A stretch of DNA of 64,000 bases from Cerasibacillus quisquiliarum. GTDB taxonomy: Bacteria > Bacillota > Bacilli > Bacillales > Amphibacillaceae. Shown here in pieces: positions 15,388-25,517 of the stretch. The DNA is taken from assembly GCF_014202495.1 (NCBI RefSeq), contig NZ_JACHHA010000007.1:1-64000 (forward strand), written 5' to 3'. The stretch's first letter is position 1. Every line of letters begins with the position of its first letter. The position numbers and the translations under genes are program-made. The notes below the pieces were generated by a model. That model saw only the letters and a program-made list of their open reading frames with translations, searched no databases and was not told where the DNA came from.

Positions 15388-16499
15388 AGTTAACACTTAG
15401 TCTTACATTATTATTAACGATGATTCCTATTTTTATTGCTATTGTTTGTATGCCGTTTTGGACACGAAAAACAGTTAGTTTCGGAGTAACGATACCAAGA
15501 AATGCATATGATCATCCTGAGATTAAAAAGATGCGGAAAAGTTATGTCCTTATTTCGAGTATTTTTGCCTTATTTGTCACAGTTGCCTTTCTTGTTGCTT
15601 CTTTTATTGGCGATGAGTTAACAGCTGGCATTTTATACCCTATGCTTATCATTCTCTATATCGTCGGTAATGCGTTTATTTATTTACCCTTTTTTCAAAA
15701 AATGCGTGAACTTAAAGAAGCTCAACCTGAATGGCACACTAAGTCAAATATTATAACAGTTGATACATCGTTTCGTAAAAACAAACTTACCTATTCTAAT
15801 AAATGGTTTATTCTTGCTTTTACTATCTCTTTTATAACAATTGTTGTAACCTTGATTGGATATGATTATCTTCCTAATGATATACCAACGAGATATGACT
15901 TTAATGGGGACATATTAGAAACTGTACCTAAAACATATCGTTCTGCCCTCCTTTTGCCTATTTTACAAATTTATATGACGCTACTATTCCTTTTTATAAA
16001 CACCGTTATAAAAAATGCTAAACAACAAGTGGAACATACTGAACCGGAAACATCCTTACAACGAAATATCACTTTTCGAAAAAGATGGTCATTGTTTACG
16101 ATAATAAACGGAACAGGACTTATCGTCTTATTAACCCTCTTACAACTTGCTTTAATGATTCCTATTAATCAACAGCTTGTTGCGATGATGCTTATTATTT
16201 TCATTACGATTGTCATCATTTGGGCGCTCTTTCTATCCTTTACAACTGGTCAAGGTGGCAGCCGTCTAAAAAATACAACCTCTGGTAATTTATCACATAA
16301 AGATGGTCATGTCATTCATCGAGATGATGATAAACATTGGAAATGGGGTATCTTTTATGTAAATCGAAACGATCCGAGTATTTTTATTGAAAAACGATTC
16401 GGTATAGGATGGACGAATAACTGGGGACATCCCGCTTCATGGATCATCTTTCTTATTATTATCTTAGTGCCAATTATATTAATTTTAGTGATTAAATAA
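15384..16499 (+). CDS. DUF1648 integral membrane protein
   Basis: 371 residues with about eight hydrophobic segments. Central DUF1648 signature YDYLPNDIPTRYDFNGD (the motif 'P..IP.H.d..G..D') at ~175-195 and a C-terminal DUF5808-like loop (NDPSIFIEKRFGIGWTNNWG, a duplicated-looking cytoplasmic motif). Function unknown; such proteins often sit beside GntR regulators and ABC transporters. The start ATGA-overlaps the GntR gene, which implies translational coupling. RBS AAAGGAG upstream. Confidence 0.85.
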   Translation: MKLTLSLTLLLTMIPIFIAIVCMPFWTRKTVSFGVTIPRNAYDHPEIKKMRKSYVLISSIFALFVTVAFLVASFIGDELTAGILYPMLIILYIVGNAFIYLPFFQKMRELKEAQPEWHTKSNIITVDTSFRKNKLTYSNKWFILAFTISFITIVVTLIGYDYLPNDIPTRYDFNGDILETVPKTYRSALLLPILQIYMTLLFLFINTVIKNAKQQVEHTEPETSLQRNITFRKRWSLFTIINGTGLIVLLTLLQLALMIPINQQLVAMMLIIFITIVIIWALFLSFTTGQGGSRLKNTTSGNLSHKDGHVIHRDDDKHWKWGIFYVNRNDPSIFIEKRFGIGWTNNWGHPASWIIFLIIILVPIILILVIK

Positions 16500-16521
16500 A
16501 TTTTTACGAGGAGGTTAAGAG

Positions 16522-16725
16522 ATGTTCGAAGGCTTAGAACAAATCAATTGGGGGATTATTGCACCGCTTATAGTCATTCAGCTTATCTTAATGGTTATTG
16601 CGCTTGTTGATTGGTCTAAAAGGGAAGTGACAAATGGTCCAAAATGGTTATGGTTACTTATCATTATTTTCGTAACGACACTTGGTCCTATCTTCTACTT
16701 TATCTTTGGAAGGCGTGACGATTAA
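16522..16725 (+). CDS. PLDc_N domain membrane peptide, YxlE-like
   Basis: 67 residues, two membrane segments. It fits the 'phospholipase D nuclease N-terminal' family: VDWSKREVTNGPKWLWLLII ... TTLGPIFYFIFGR. No catalytic domain is attached. In B. subtilis the similar YxlE lies just before the ABC genes yxlF-yxlG of the sigY operon, the same order as here. Its stop abuts the ATPase start. GAGGAGG 5 bp upstream. Confidence 0.88.
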   Translation: MFEGLEQINWGIIAPLIVIQLILMVIALVDWSKREVTNGPKWLWLLIIIFVTTLGPIFYFIFGRRDD

Positions 16726-17634
16726 ATGACTTTATTAGCCGTTAAAGATTTAACGAAAACATATGGCAGTCACACCGCTGTTAAACATGTTAGCTTTGAA
16801 TTAACAAAAGGCAAATGTATCGCACTTCTTGGTCCAAATGGAGCAGGAAAAACAACGATTTTAAGAATGCTCGCTGGTTTATTAGCTCCGAGCACAGGGT
16901 CGATTACTTTTTCTGGTTATAAACCAAATCAAGATATTCGAAAAGAAATTGGCTACCTTCCACAATATCCTGCATTTCACTCTTGGATGACAGGAAGAGA
17001 ATTTTTAATTTATAGTGGGCAACTTCATTCTCTTTCAAAAAAGGAAGCACTGGAAAAAGCCGACCTTTTGCTAAAGAAGACGGGTATATATGAAGCGCGT
17101 CATAAACGGATTCACACGTATTCAGGTGGCATGAAACAACGGCTAGGCATTGCTCAAGCAATTATTCATCAGCCAAAACTTCTTATGCTTGACGAACCCG
17201 TATCTTCATTAGACCCGATTGGACGCCGAGATGTATTAACCTTAATGGAAGAGCTAAAGGAGAACATGACAATCTTATTTTCTACACATATTTTATCAGA
17301 CGCTGATGAAATAAGTGATGAATTACTATTATTAAAGCAGGGACATTTACTTGAATCAGGTCCAATTAATGATTTACGAAAAAAATATCAAACGGCAATG
17401 ATTGAACTACAGTTTACTGGAGATATAGCCTTGTATGAACAAAAATTATTGGAACTACCTTCTGTAACAAATGTCATCAATAAACGGGATGTACTTCATA
17501 TTTCTGTCACAGATGTTGAACAAGCACGTGATGAAGTGATACAGAAAGCCGCTCTTGAATTATGGCCGATTACACAATTGACTATGAATCATTCGACGTT
17601 GGAAGATTTGTTTATGAAGGTGATGACAAAATGA
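16726..17634 (+). CDS. ABC transporter ATP-binding protein, YxlF-like
   Basis: 302 residues. Walker A GPNGAGKTT (about residue 37), Q-loop LPQYPAF, signature YSGGMKQRLGIAQ, Walker B LLMLDEPVSSLDP, and a switch His in FSTHIL. The C-terminal ~80 residues form the extra domain usual in this exporter class (BcrA/YxlF type). It partners with the next gene. The start has no gap after the YxlE-like stop. Substrate unknown; peptide antibiotics are a common target of such systems. Confidence 0.92.
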   Translation: MTLLAVKDLTKTYGSHTAVKHVSFELTKGKCIALLGPNGAGKTTILRMLAGLLAPSTGSITFSGYKPNQDIRKEIGYLPQYPAFHSWMTGREFLIYSGQLHSLSKKEALEKADLLLKKTGIYEARHKRIHTYSGGMKQRLGIAQAIIHQPKLLMLDEPVSSLDPIGRRDVLTLMEELKENMTILFSTHILSDADEISDELLLLKQGHLLESGPINDLRKKYQTAMIELQFTGDIALYEQKLLELPSVTNVINKRDVLHISVTDVEQARDEVIQKAALELWPITQLTMNHSTLEDLFMKVMTK

Positions 17635-18410
17635 GACAGTGGTACACCATTTTTCAAAAAGAAATGCTTGAAAATTGGCGAAATTTTAAGTGGGTATGGG
17701 TTCCACTCGTCATTTTACTATTATCAATTATGGACCCGATTACAACTTATTATATGCCTGAAATATTAGATGCAGTCGGTAATCTTCCAGAGGGAGCTGT
17801 CTTTAAAATGCCAACACCAAGTCCTGTCGAATCCATCATGATGAGTTTATCACAATTAAATACATTAGGTGTATTAGTCATCATCTTAATGTCCATGCAG
17901 ACGATTACTGGTGAAATAAAAAGTGGCGTATCTGAAATCATTTTGGTAAAACCAGTGAGTTATTCCAATTACGTCACTGCTAAATGGGCGAGTTTTATCC
18001 TTATTAGCTTAGCTTCACTTTTTGTCGGTCTCATTGGCTCTTGGTACTATACGAATCTCCTATTTGGTGATTTGAATTTTATTGATTTATTAAAAGTATT
18101 TGCCTTTTATAGCTTATGGTTTATGTTTATCATTAGCTTATCTATCTTTTTTAATACAATAGTTAAAAGTCAAGGGATCATCCTCTTCTTAACAATCGTA
18201 GTTGTGATGGCTTTAAATTTATTAACAAGTGTATTAGGGAAATATTTTAACTGGAGTCCTAGTCAACTATCCCAACATATTGAGGATATGTTACTTACAA
18301 ATCATATCAGTACCGATTTGATAATGAGTGCAATTATAACAATTGCTGCGAGTCTTCTTTTATTAATCGGTTCTATCACTTTCTTCCAATCAAAAAAAAT
18401 CGTAGAATAA
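17631..18410 (+). CDS. ABC-2 type permease, YxlG-like
   Basis: 259 residues with six hydrophobic segments and a cytoplasmic N-terminus (MRQWYTIFQKEMLENWR, typical of ABC-2 permeases). GEIKSGVSEIILVKPVSYSNYVTAKW is the coupling region. ATG 17631 overlaps the ATPase stop by 4 bp (ATGA). Last gene of the GntR operon, followed by 220 bp without a gene. With its ATPase it should form a dimeric exporter. Confidence 0.9.
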   Translation: MRQWYTIFQKEMLENWRNFKWVWVPLVILLLSIMDPITTYYMPEILDAVGNLPEGAVFKMPTPSPVESIMMSLSQLNTLGVLVIILMSMQTITGEIKSGVSEIILVKPVSYSNYVTAKWASFILISLASLFVGLIGSWYYTNLLFGDLNFIDLLKVFAFYSLWFMFIISLSIFFNTIVKSQGIILFLTIVVVMALNLLTSVLGKYFNWSPSQLSQHIEDMLLTNHISTDLIMSAIITIAASLLLLIGSITFFQSKKIVE

Positions 18411-18631
18411 CTAATTGTTTCTGCGTTTTTTATTATTTTTTAAGCGTTCATTTTCCTACTAGTAAGTGTGTAAATCCTAAATTCTCGCGGATACACCGTT
18501 TACTTCTATAAAAAATAAATGTGAATGATCAATTGATTTAACCATAAATCATTAATTAATCATATTGGCCCATCTGATCAAGCATATGTAGAATAATGAA
18601 TTACATTTTAATATTCGAATAGAAGATAAAA

Positions 18632-18673
18632 AAAGAACGTTCAATAGTCAAAATGACTTTTTGAACGTTCTTT
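18632..18673 (-). terminator. Terminator of clpE
   Basis: 13-bp stem AAAGAACGTTCAA / TTGAACGTTCTTT extended inside by AGTCA/TGACT, with T-rich flanks, about 15 bp beyond the clpE stop on the minus strand. Confidence 0.85.
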
Positions 18674-18688
18674 CTGTTATGATTTAAT

Positions 18689-20827
18689 CTATACTCTATG
18701 CACTTGAATTTCATCGTTTTTTACATCGATATGGACATTTTCAATCGTGCCGTATTCAAGTATTAAATCTGTTAATGGATCTTCAATCTTATCTTGAATG
18801 ACACGACGAAGTGGTCTTGCTCCAAAGCGTTTGTCATAACCGAGTTGTGCGAGCTTTTTCTTCGCTTCATCTGTAATGGTAAATGTGATGTTTTGATCTT
18901 CAATTCTATCTTGCAAATCATCAAGCATCAAATCGACTATTTGTACAAGATGTTCTTCTTCAAGGGTATTAAATTCAATTATCGAATCGAAACGGTTTAA
19001 AAACTCTGGTTTGAAGTAGTCACTTAAACTTTCAAGGGTTGAAATCGATTCATGGCCCTCATTATTAAAACCGACATTCACTTCTTTCACTCCAGTACCA
19101 GCATTACTTGTCATAATCATAACGGTATCCTTAAAGCTCACTGTTCGACCTTGTGAATCTGTTAAATGACCGTCTTCCATGATTTGTAGGAACATATTTT
19201 GCACATCTGGATGTGCCTTTTCAATTTCGTCTAGTAAGATAATTGAATAAGGATTTCGGCGCACTTGTTCGGTTAATTGACCTGCTTCCTCATGACCTAC
19301 ATAACCTGGAGGAGAGCCAATAATTTTTGAAACAGAGTGTTTCTCCATATATTCACTCATATCAAGTCTAATCATCGCATCACGTGAACCAAATAACTCT
19401 TCAGCAAGCACTTTTGTTAATTCTGTTTTACCTACACCTGTTGGTCCAACGAATAAGAATGATCCAGTTGGACGATCTTTTGCCTTTAATCCAGCACGAC
19501 TTCGACGGATTGCTTTAGCAATTTTTTCAACTGCTTCTTCTTGACCAATAACTTTTTTACCAAGATTTGCTGCTAAGTTCTTCATCTGTTCTTGTTCATC
19601 TGCTTGTAGTTTCGTAACAGGTATGCCTGTTTTTTCCTCTACTAATAGTTGAATATCGGAAATATCAACATGAATGACTTGCTCTTTTCCTTTAGCTTTT
19701 TCAAGTTGCTTTTCTAATTGAATTTCTTGATATCTAAGATTCGCTGCGCGTTCATAATCTTCTCTTTCAGCCGCTGCTTCTTTTTCCTTCTTAATTTCAG
19801 CTAGCCGACTTTCAATTTGTCCAGAATCTTTACTAGCATTTTCTAAGTTCAAGCGTGAGCCGACTTCATCCATTAAATCAATGGCTTTATCAGGTAAGAA
19901 GCGATCTTGAATGTAGCGAGCTGATAAAGTTACAAAGGCACGTATAGCTTCATCAGAGTAACGGACTTCATGGAATGCTTCATAACGGTCCTTAATACCA
20001 TTTAAAATTTGAATGGCTTCTTCAATCGTCGGCTCCTCTACAATAATTGGTTGAAAACGTCGTTCAAGAGCAGCATCTTTTTCAATTTGTCGATACTCTT
20101 TTAATGTCGTTGCACCAATTAATTGCATCTCACCGCGAGCAAGAGCTGGTTTTAAGATGTTTCCAGCATCCATTTGTGAACCTTCTGCTGTACCTGCACC
20201 GACTAAAAGATGGATTTCATCAACAAATAAAATCACATCTTTTCGAGATTGCAACTCTTGAATAAGTTGTTTCATCCGTTCTTCAAACTGACCACGAATC
20301 CCTGTGTTTGCAACTAAAGAAGCAACATCGAGTAAGTATACTTCTTTATTAATCAGTTTAGCAGGGACGTCACCTTGAACAATTTTTAAAGCTAATCCTT
20401 CAGCGATTGCTGTCTTACCTACACCTGGTTCACCAATCAAGACAGGATTATTTTTATTTCTTCTATTTAATGTCTCAATCACACGCTTAACTTCTTTATC
20501 GCGTCCAATAACGGGATCAATTTGATTTTTCCGTGCTTCGTCAGTTAAGTTTTTACCAAGTTGATCTAATAATCCATTGCCATGATTTGTTTGTTCTCGA
20601 GTACGTGTTCCCGCACCTTTACTAGGTCCATGACCTTGAAAGAATTGATTTGCGAAATCATCAGCATTTCCAAATAATGAATCAGAGAAAAACGATGTCG
20701 GATTAACCATCTTTCCTTGAATTTCTTTAAAGCATGTTTGACATAGACGTAAATCCGTACGTTGGTGATTCAATTGCATTGTAACATTGACATTCGCTTC
20801 ATTAACTCCACATTTTTGACATTTCAT
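18689..20827 (-). CDS. clpE: ATP-dependent Clp protease ATPase ClpE
   Basis: 712 residues. Class I Hsp100 unfoldase that feeds ClpP. N-terminal zinc finger with C3, C6, C29, C32, which separates ClpE from ClpC. Two AAA+ modules with Walker A GEPGVGKT and [11 protein letters not shown]-like segment around 330-375 ([20 protein letters not shown]). Controls CtsR activity in heat shock in B. subtilis. AAGGAGGAG 9 bp before the ATG. The upstream region carries a dense array of CtsR heptads and at least one good SigA promoter, so strong heat-inducible control is expected. Confidence 0.97.
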   Translation of the reverse strand: MKCQKCGVNEANVNVTMQLNHQRTDLRLCQTCFKEIQGKMVNPTSFFSDSLFGNADDFANQFFQGHGPSKGAGTRTREQTNHGNGLLDQLGKNLTDEARKNQIDPVIGRDKEVKRVIETLNRRNKNNPVLIGEPGVGKTAIAEGLALKIVQGDVPAKLINKEVYLLDVASLVANTGIRGQFEERMKQLIQELQSRKDVILFVDEIHLLVGAGTAEGSQMDAGNILKPALARGEMQLIGATTLKEYRQIEKDAALERRFQPIIVEEPTIEEAIQILNGIKDRYEAFHEVRYSDEAIRAFVTLSARYIQDRFLPDKAIDLMDEVGSRLNLENASKDSGQIESRLAEIKKEKEAAAEREDYERAANLRYQEIQLEKQLEKAKGKEQVIHVDISDIQLLVEEKTGIPVTKLQADEQEQMKNLAANLGKKVIGQEEAVEKIAKAIRRSRAGLKAKDRPTGSFLFVGPTGVGKTELTKVLAEELFGSRDAMIRLDMSEYMEKHSVSKIIGSPPGYVGHEEAGQLTEQVRRNPYSIILLDEIEKAHPDVQNMFLQIMEDGHLTDSQGRTVSFKDTVMIMTSNAGTGVKEVNVGFNNEGHESISTLESLSDYFKPEFLNRFDSIIEFNTLEEEHLVQIVDLMLDDLQDRIEDQNITFTITDEAKKKLAQLGYDKRFGARPLRRVIQDKIEDPLTDLILEYGTIENVHIDVKNDEIQVHRV

Positions 20828-20861
20828 AAATATACTCCTCCTTGTAAATTTTTTTATTCTA

Positions 20862-20976
20862 TTGACTGCTCATTATACGTTTGACTTTAACTAACAACTA
20901 TTGACTAAATTTATCTGCTTTTGACTTTGACTATCTTTGACCTTCTGACTATATTATACTCTGACCTTCTTTGACT
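20862..20976 (-). promoter_or_regulatory. CtsR operator array upstream of clpE
   Basis: On the plus strand TTGAC(T/C) heptads occur at about 20862, 20880, 20901, 20921, 20927, 20936, 20946, 20962 and 20970, i.e. RGTCAAA-type CtsR half-sites read on the clpE strand. Several lie in tandem 7-14 bp apart. B. subtilis clpE has a similar multi-site control region (established). Confidence 0.85.
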
Positions 20977-20981
20977 TTCAA
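20953..20981 (-). promoter_or_regulatory. clpE promoter P1
   Basis: -35 TTGAAA (20981-20976), 17 bp, -10 TATAAT (20958-20953), within the CtsR array. A second TATAAT at 20877-20872 with a weak TAGTTG -35 may be a downstream tandem promoter. Confidence 0.8.
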
Positions 20982-21066
20982 GTCGTTTGCTTAAAAAACT
21001 TATTATCTTATTTATGCGTATCGTTCGGGAAATAATGAGGTTTCAATTTAATAATATACAATGTAA

Positions 21067-21280
21067 GAGACGAAATTTTATGCGTGTTGATTTCATCGCA
21101 ATATCTCAAGGTAATTTTTCATAAGAGAGAACACGTTAAAGTACAATGTGAGGTCTCAATTTATATTCTTCACGTGAGAGAATACGTTGATACTCTCAAT
21201 GTCATGTCTCAATTCATGTTCTTCATGCGAGAGAGAACGTTGAACACCAATCTGAGCTCTCAAGAGAATATATGAAGGTG
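21067..21280. repeat. Imperfect 51-58 bp tandem repeats
   Basis: Units begin at 21067 (degenerate), 21125, 21176 and 21229 (last one truncated). Each starts with GAGAGAA(C/T)ACGTT and contains (G)TCTCAATT and TTCTTCA(C/T)G. Units 2 and 3 are the most alike (roughly three quarters identical by eye). TCTCAA and GAGAGA recur in inverted orientation. The stretch lies between the end of the acyl-CoA synthetase gene and the clpE promoter. Function unknown. Confidence 0.6.
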
Positions 21281-21413
21281 ATACAGTGCATTCAATCACA
21301 AATATATCTTTAGCATTGAAATTAAAAACATGGGCAAAAAAAAATCGAAGAAAACAATCACATTTTCTCCGCTTCATTAATTAAAATCATTTACAACTAC
21401 TCCTACGTTCTAA

Positions 21414-22997
21414 TTAAAATTTCGACTTTGCTTTTTCTTTGTTTCTTAATGCTACACGGCGAATTTTACCCGAAGTTGTTTTTGGTAATTCCTTAATAAA
21501 CTCAATCTTACGTGGGTATTTATATGGTGCCGTCTGCTCTTTAACAAATTGTTGCAGTTCTTTTTTTAGTTGTTCTTTATCATATGTTTTACCTTCTTTT
21601 AAGACAATAAATGCTTTTACTACTGATCCTCGAACTTCATCTGGACTTGCAACAACAGCGCATTCCTGTACAGCTGGGTGTCTTACTAATGCATCTTCTA
21701 CTTCAAATGGTCCTATCGTATATCCAGAACTAATAATAATATCATCAGCCCTGCCTTCAAACCAAAAGTAACCATCTTCATCTTTATACGCGCGGTCTCC
21801 CGTTACATAGTAATCTCCACGTCTTGACATAAGAGTACGTTCCGGATCTTTATAATATTCCTGAAAAAGTGCTGGACTATCTAGTTTTACCGCGATATCA
21901 CCTACAACCCCGACATCTACCACTTGTCCTAAGTCATCAATAATGTCGACATTATTTCCTGGTGTTGGCTTTCCCATAGATCCAGGCTTTAACTCCATAT
22001 CTTCAGTAATACCTATAAGTAATGTGTTTTCCGTTTGACCATAACCATCACGAACATCGATATTAAAGTGTTTTTTAAACGTTTCAATCACCTCAACGTT
22101 AAGTGGCTCACCAGCTGATACGGCGCTACGTAATGCCGTTAAGTTATATTTCTCTAAATCATTGACTTTTGCCATTAAACGGTACTCGGTAGGTGTACAA
22201 CATAGAACTTGAATCTTTTCATCTTCAAGAATTTGTAAATATTTCTCTGCATCAAAACGACCGTTATAAACGAAACCTGTTGCACCTGAACCTAAGACTG
22301 CTAGGAATGGACTCCATATCCATTTTTGCCAGCCTGGGCTAGCTGTTGCCCATACAATATCGTCTTTATCAATTCCTAACCAGCTTTTTGCAACTGTCCG
22401 AAGATGAGCATATCCCCATGCATGCGTATGTACAACGCCTTTCGGATGGCTCGTCGTTCCAGAAGTGTACGGTAAAAAAGCGATATCGTCTTTTGTTGTT
22501 CTTCCGCCAGATAACTGGTCAGAAGCTAGTTCCTTTAATTCGTCTAAAAAAATCCAATCAGCCATATCTCGACCAACAACTAATTTGATTAGACTGTCAT
22601 ATTCATCTACATCCTTAAACTGATCGACATAGGGATAGTAACTGACAACACCTCGCACTTCTCCATGGCGAATACGATATTGTAAATCACTTGTCTTTAA
22701 CATTTCGGAACTCGGTATAATGATAATTCCAAGTTTTAAAGCTGCTAAGTAAATTTCATAAGCGTCAATAATCCGTGGAACCATTACAAGGACTTTATCG
22801 CCTTTTTCTAATCCACTTTCAATGAAAACGTTACCAATTCTGTTCACATTTTTTATGAGTTCTTGATATGTGATCTCTTTTTTATTGCCTTCATCGTCTA
22901 ACCAAATCAATGCTTTCTTTTTCGGGTTTTCAGCATGTTTCTCAATTTCAATTGTCATATTATACGAGTCTGGTGCTACTAAATTTATTTGATTCAA
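21414..22997 (-). CDS. Acyl-CoA synthetase (AMP-forming), MbcS/YtcI-like
   Basis: 527 residues. Activates a carboxylic acid to acyl-AMP then acyl-CoA. ATP loop LPYTSGTTSHPKGV, GYGQTENT, GDRAYKDEDGYFWFEGRADD and the catalytic Lys in PKTTSGKIRR are intact. The overall match is to the medium-chain/branched-chain acyl-CoA synthetase group (B. subtilis MbcS). TTG 22997 is the likely start, with AAAGGAG 8 bp upstream; GTG 23006 overlaps that site. Monocistronic, with a TATAAT about 25 bp before the SD. Substrate not determined by sequence. Confidence 0.9.
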   Translation of the reverse strand: MNQINLVAPDSYNMTIEIEKHAENPKKKALIWLDDEGNKKEITYQELIKNVNRIGNVFIESGLEKGDKVLVMVPRIIDAYEIYLAALKLGIIIIPSSEMLKTSDLQYRIRHGEVRGVVSYYPYVDQFKDVDEYDSLIKLVVGRDMADWIFLDELKELASDQLSGGRTTKDDIAFLPYTSGTTSHPKGVVHTHAWGYAHLRTVAKSWLGIDKDDIVWATASPGWQKWIWSPFLAVLGSGATGFVYNGRFDAEKYLQILEDEKIQVLCCTPTEYRLMAKVNDLEKYNLTALRSAVSAGEPLNVEVIETFKKHFNIDVRDGYGQTENTLLIGITEDMELKPGSMGKPTPGNNVDIIDDLGQVVDVGVVGDIAVKLDSPALFQEYYKDPERTLMSRRGDYYVTGDRAYKDEDGYFWFEGRADDIIISSGYTIGPFEVEDALVRHPAVQECAVVASPDEVRGSVVKAFIVLKEGKTYDKEQLKKELQQFVKEQTAPYKYPRKIEFIKELPKTTSGKIRRVALRNKEKAKSKF

Positions 22998-23006
22998 TTT
23001 GTTCAC

Positions 23007-23333
23007 TCCTTTTTTTATTTCATTATATCAAATATTGTTAATATTTAAAGCGGTTTGTTTCATGTATTTTATATTTGTTGATTGAAAATCTTTTATAGGA
23101 TGATTTGATGAACTGGTAGTAAACATTTAAATTTTATGAAACAGCTTTCGTGATTTTCTTTATTTTTATTCAAAAGTCATTTACTTTTCCGTATCTACAA
23201 AAAAGAGAAATTCATGAAATTTATCACGAATTTCCCTTTAACCACATATATATGTCATCTATCTAAAGAATACGAAGGATCGTTTGATAACGAAACTAAA
23301 CCCTGAAAAAAATTTATAAACAATAATACTTTT
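23007..23333. other. Intergenic region between pdaA and the acyl-CoA synthetase gene
   Basis: Holds the pdaA terminator (23202-23239) and the presumed promoter of the acyl-CoA synthetase gene near 23016-23045 (TATAAT with a weak upstream hexamer). No ORF or other structure was seen. Confidence 0.4.
23202..23239 (-). terminator. Terminator of pdaA
   Basis: 12-bp stem AAAGGGAAATTC / GAATTTCTCTTT with one mismatch, followed on the minus strand by TTTTTTG. Confidence 0.75.
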
Positions 23334-24122
23334 TCATTCTAACCCAAGGATAAAATGAGGCAGCAAATCTTTCATTAATAAGTCGTCTAAACTTTTAAAT
23401 GTATAACCTTGTTTTTTTAATTCTTTTATCATTTTCGACAACGCTTTAGCATTGTCAGAGGAAACTGCATGTAATAAAACAATTGCTCCTGGATGGATTT
23501 GCTTCATAACCTCATCATAGGCATAGCGCCATCCCTTTTGTTCATTAAGATTCCAATCGCGAAAAGCTACCGACCAAAACACATGAATATAACCGAGTTC
23601 AGTCGCCCATTTCAATGTACGCTCATTAAAAGTACCTCTTGGAGGACGAAGGTAGTTAAGTGCATGTTTTGTACCAGTTATCTCATTAACAGCTTTGTCT
23701 AGCTTAATTAATTCATAAGCCATTTCCATTTTAGACATGATTGTAAAATCTGGATGTGTATACGAATGGTTCCCAATAATATGCCCTTCTTTTACCATTC
23801 GTTTAATTAAGTCTGATGCTGTTTTGACATAATGTCCAGTTACAAAAAAGGTAGCTGGAACTTTTTCTTTTTTTAATACATCTAAAATATCAGCTGTATA
23901 GCCTTGTTCATAGCCGTTATCAAATGTTAGGTAAATATACTTTTCACCTGATAAATCAGCATAATATGCATCATATGGCTGTATCATTTCACCATATTTT
24001 CCAACATCAGGCAGTTTATTTTCGTTATTTTTCTTGTAACCCCAACCATAACCGCTTACTTGTTCAATCGGGAAGCTAATGATTAATATAAAACTGAAGA
24101 ACAAAAGGCATAAAGTGCGCAA
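23334..24122 (-). CDS. pdaA: Delta-lactam-biosynthetic de-N-acetylase PdaA
   Basis: 262 residues with a signal peptide (residues ~1-22). NodB-type polysaccharide deacetylase that removes acetyl from N-acetylmuramic acid on the way to muramic delta-lactam in the spore cortex. Motifs: YLTFDNGYEQGYT (the Asp-Asn variant typical of PdaA), NHSYTHPDF (His-x3-His metal site), LRPPRG, and VLLHAVS. Start TTG 24122 with AAGGA 9 bp upstream; no better start exists. Length equals B. subtilis PdaA (263). Confidence 0.93.
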   Translation of the reverse strand: MRTLCLLFFSFILIISFPIEQVSGYGWGYKKNNENKLPDVGKYGEMIQPYDAYYADLSGEKYIYLTFDNGYEQGYTADILDVLKKEKVPATFFVTGHYVKTASDLIKRMVKEGHIIGNHSYTHPDFTIMSKMEMAYELIKLDKAVNEITGTKHALNYLRPPRGTFNERTLKWATELGYIHVFWSVAFRDWNLNEQKGWRYAYDEVMKQIHPGAIVLLHAVSSDNAKALSKMIKELKKQGYTFKSLDDLLMKDLLPHFILGLE

Positions 24123-24185
24123 TTAAATCAATCCTTTTTTTCCTTATGTTCCCCTAAGAAACATGAAATATGCTATTAAATGTAT

Positions 24186-25517
24186 TTATTTATTCGCTTT
24201 TTCATAAGCTTCTAGTAAGAAATCTACAATGTGAACGGCCTGCATCTCTTCACTTAAGCCTTCTCTTTCAATCCCGAGTTTCATCTGTAAAAGACAGCCT
24301 GGATTGGCTGTGACAATCGTCTTCGCTTTTGTCTTCTGAGCTTGCTTCATCTTATAATCTAAAATTTGCATAGACATTTCTGCTTCAACGAGATTATAAA
24401 TTCCTGCTGAACCACAACAACGATCAGCATCTTTCATTTCTACATATTGAACACCATCAATTGCTTTTAATAATTCACGTGGTTCGATAAATGTTTGTTG
24501 ACCATTTTTTAAGTGACATGAATCTTGATATGTCACAACTTGCTCTTCTAACTGAAGTGGTCGTTTATGGAAATCCAATTCAACTAATACACTCGTAATA
24601 TCTTTTATTTTGTTTGAAAATGCTTTTGCACGAGCATGCCATTGTGGATCATCTTTTAACAAATAACCGTATTCAACGAGAAAAGCACCACAACCACCTG
24701 CATTTGTAATAATATAATCTACTTCTGCTTGCTCGAATGCTTCAATATTTCGCTTTGCCAATTCTCTTGCATCTTCTACTTCTCCACTATGACCATGTAA
24801 TGCACCACAACAATTTTGTGTTTCTGGAATAACGATTTCACAACCAGCATATTGGAGAAGCTTCGTCGTTGCATCATTTGTCGGCATAAACATCGTATCC
24901 ATTAAGCAACCAGAAAAGAAAGCGACTTTTTTCGTTTTCTTCTCTATTAGTGGCATAAGATGATGTGGACGATTTTTCATTTCTTTTCGTTTTGGAACTT
25001 CTGGTAAGACACGTTCCATAACACGCATATGTTCAGGAAACAATTTCATAATTCCAGTCGCACGAGCTAATGTTTGCGCTCCCGAACGTTGGTAAAATCT
25101 CAATAATCCAGTTAAACCAATCATACGGTTATGATATGGAAATACATTTCTTAAAAAGGCGTGGCGCATAAATTTTTCTAAAAATGATTGTTTATTCGCT
25201 TGATAAATCGCATCTCTTGCCTGTTCTAAAAGTCTACCAAACTTAACACCTGATGGACAAACTGTTTCACAAGCACGACAACCTAAACATAAATCAATCG
25301 AGGCTTTCACTTCTTCACTAGGTTCTATTTTCCCATCAACGAGACCTTTCATTAACGCTATACGTCCACGCGGTGAATGGACTTCATCTTGCCCCGTTTC
25401 TATATATGTAGGACAACTAGGTAAGCAAAAACCACAGCGCGTACAATTCATAAGTTCGTCGTAATCCATTTTCTCTTTGAACGCTTGTTGAATCCGTTCT
25501 TTTTCTAATACATCCAT
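24186..25517 (-). CDS. glcF: Glycolate/D-lactate oxidase iron-sulfur subunit GlcF
   Basis: 443 residues. N-terminal pair of ferredoxin-type 4Fe-4S motifs CTRCGFCLPSCP (about 21-32) and CLGCRACETVCP (~73-84), then two CCG domains (GCLMDTMFMP, NCCGALHGHSG, DSCHLKNGQQ, RCCGSAGIYN). It passes electrons from the flavin subunit GlcD. ATG 25517 overlaps the glcD stop by 1 bp (TAATG), so it is translationally coupled. The two together are like B. subtilis YsfC/YsfD. Confidence 0.92.
   Translation of the reverse strand: MDVLEKERIQQAFKEKMDYDELMNCTRCGFCLPSCPTYIETGQDEVHSPRGRIALMKGLVDGKIEPSEEVKASIDLCLGCRACETVCPSGVKFGRLLEQARDAIYQANKQSFLEKFMRHAFLRNVFPYHNRMIGLTGLLRFYQRSGAQTLARATGIMKLFPEHMRVMERVLPEVPKRKEMKNRPHHLMPLIEKKTKKVAFFSGCLMDTMFMPTNDATTKLLQYAGCEIVIPETQNCCGALHGHSGEVEDARELAKRNIEAFEQAEVDYIITNAGGCGAFLVEYGYLLKDDPQWHARAKAFSNKIKDITSVLVELDFHKRPLQLEEQVVTYQDSCHLKNGQQTFIEPRELLKAIDGVQYVEMKDADRCCGSAGIYNLVEAEMSMQILDYKMKQAQKTKAKTIVTANPGCLLQMKLGIEREGLSEEMQAVHIVDFLLEAYEKANK

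Noticed and set aside
21084-21377. Short ORFs on both strands in the clpE upstream repeats
   Set aside because: They follow the tandem repeats and have no ribosome sites or recognisable domains.
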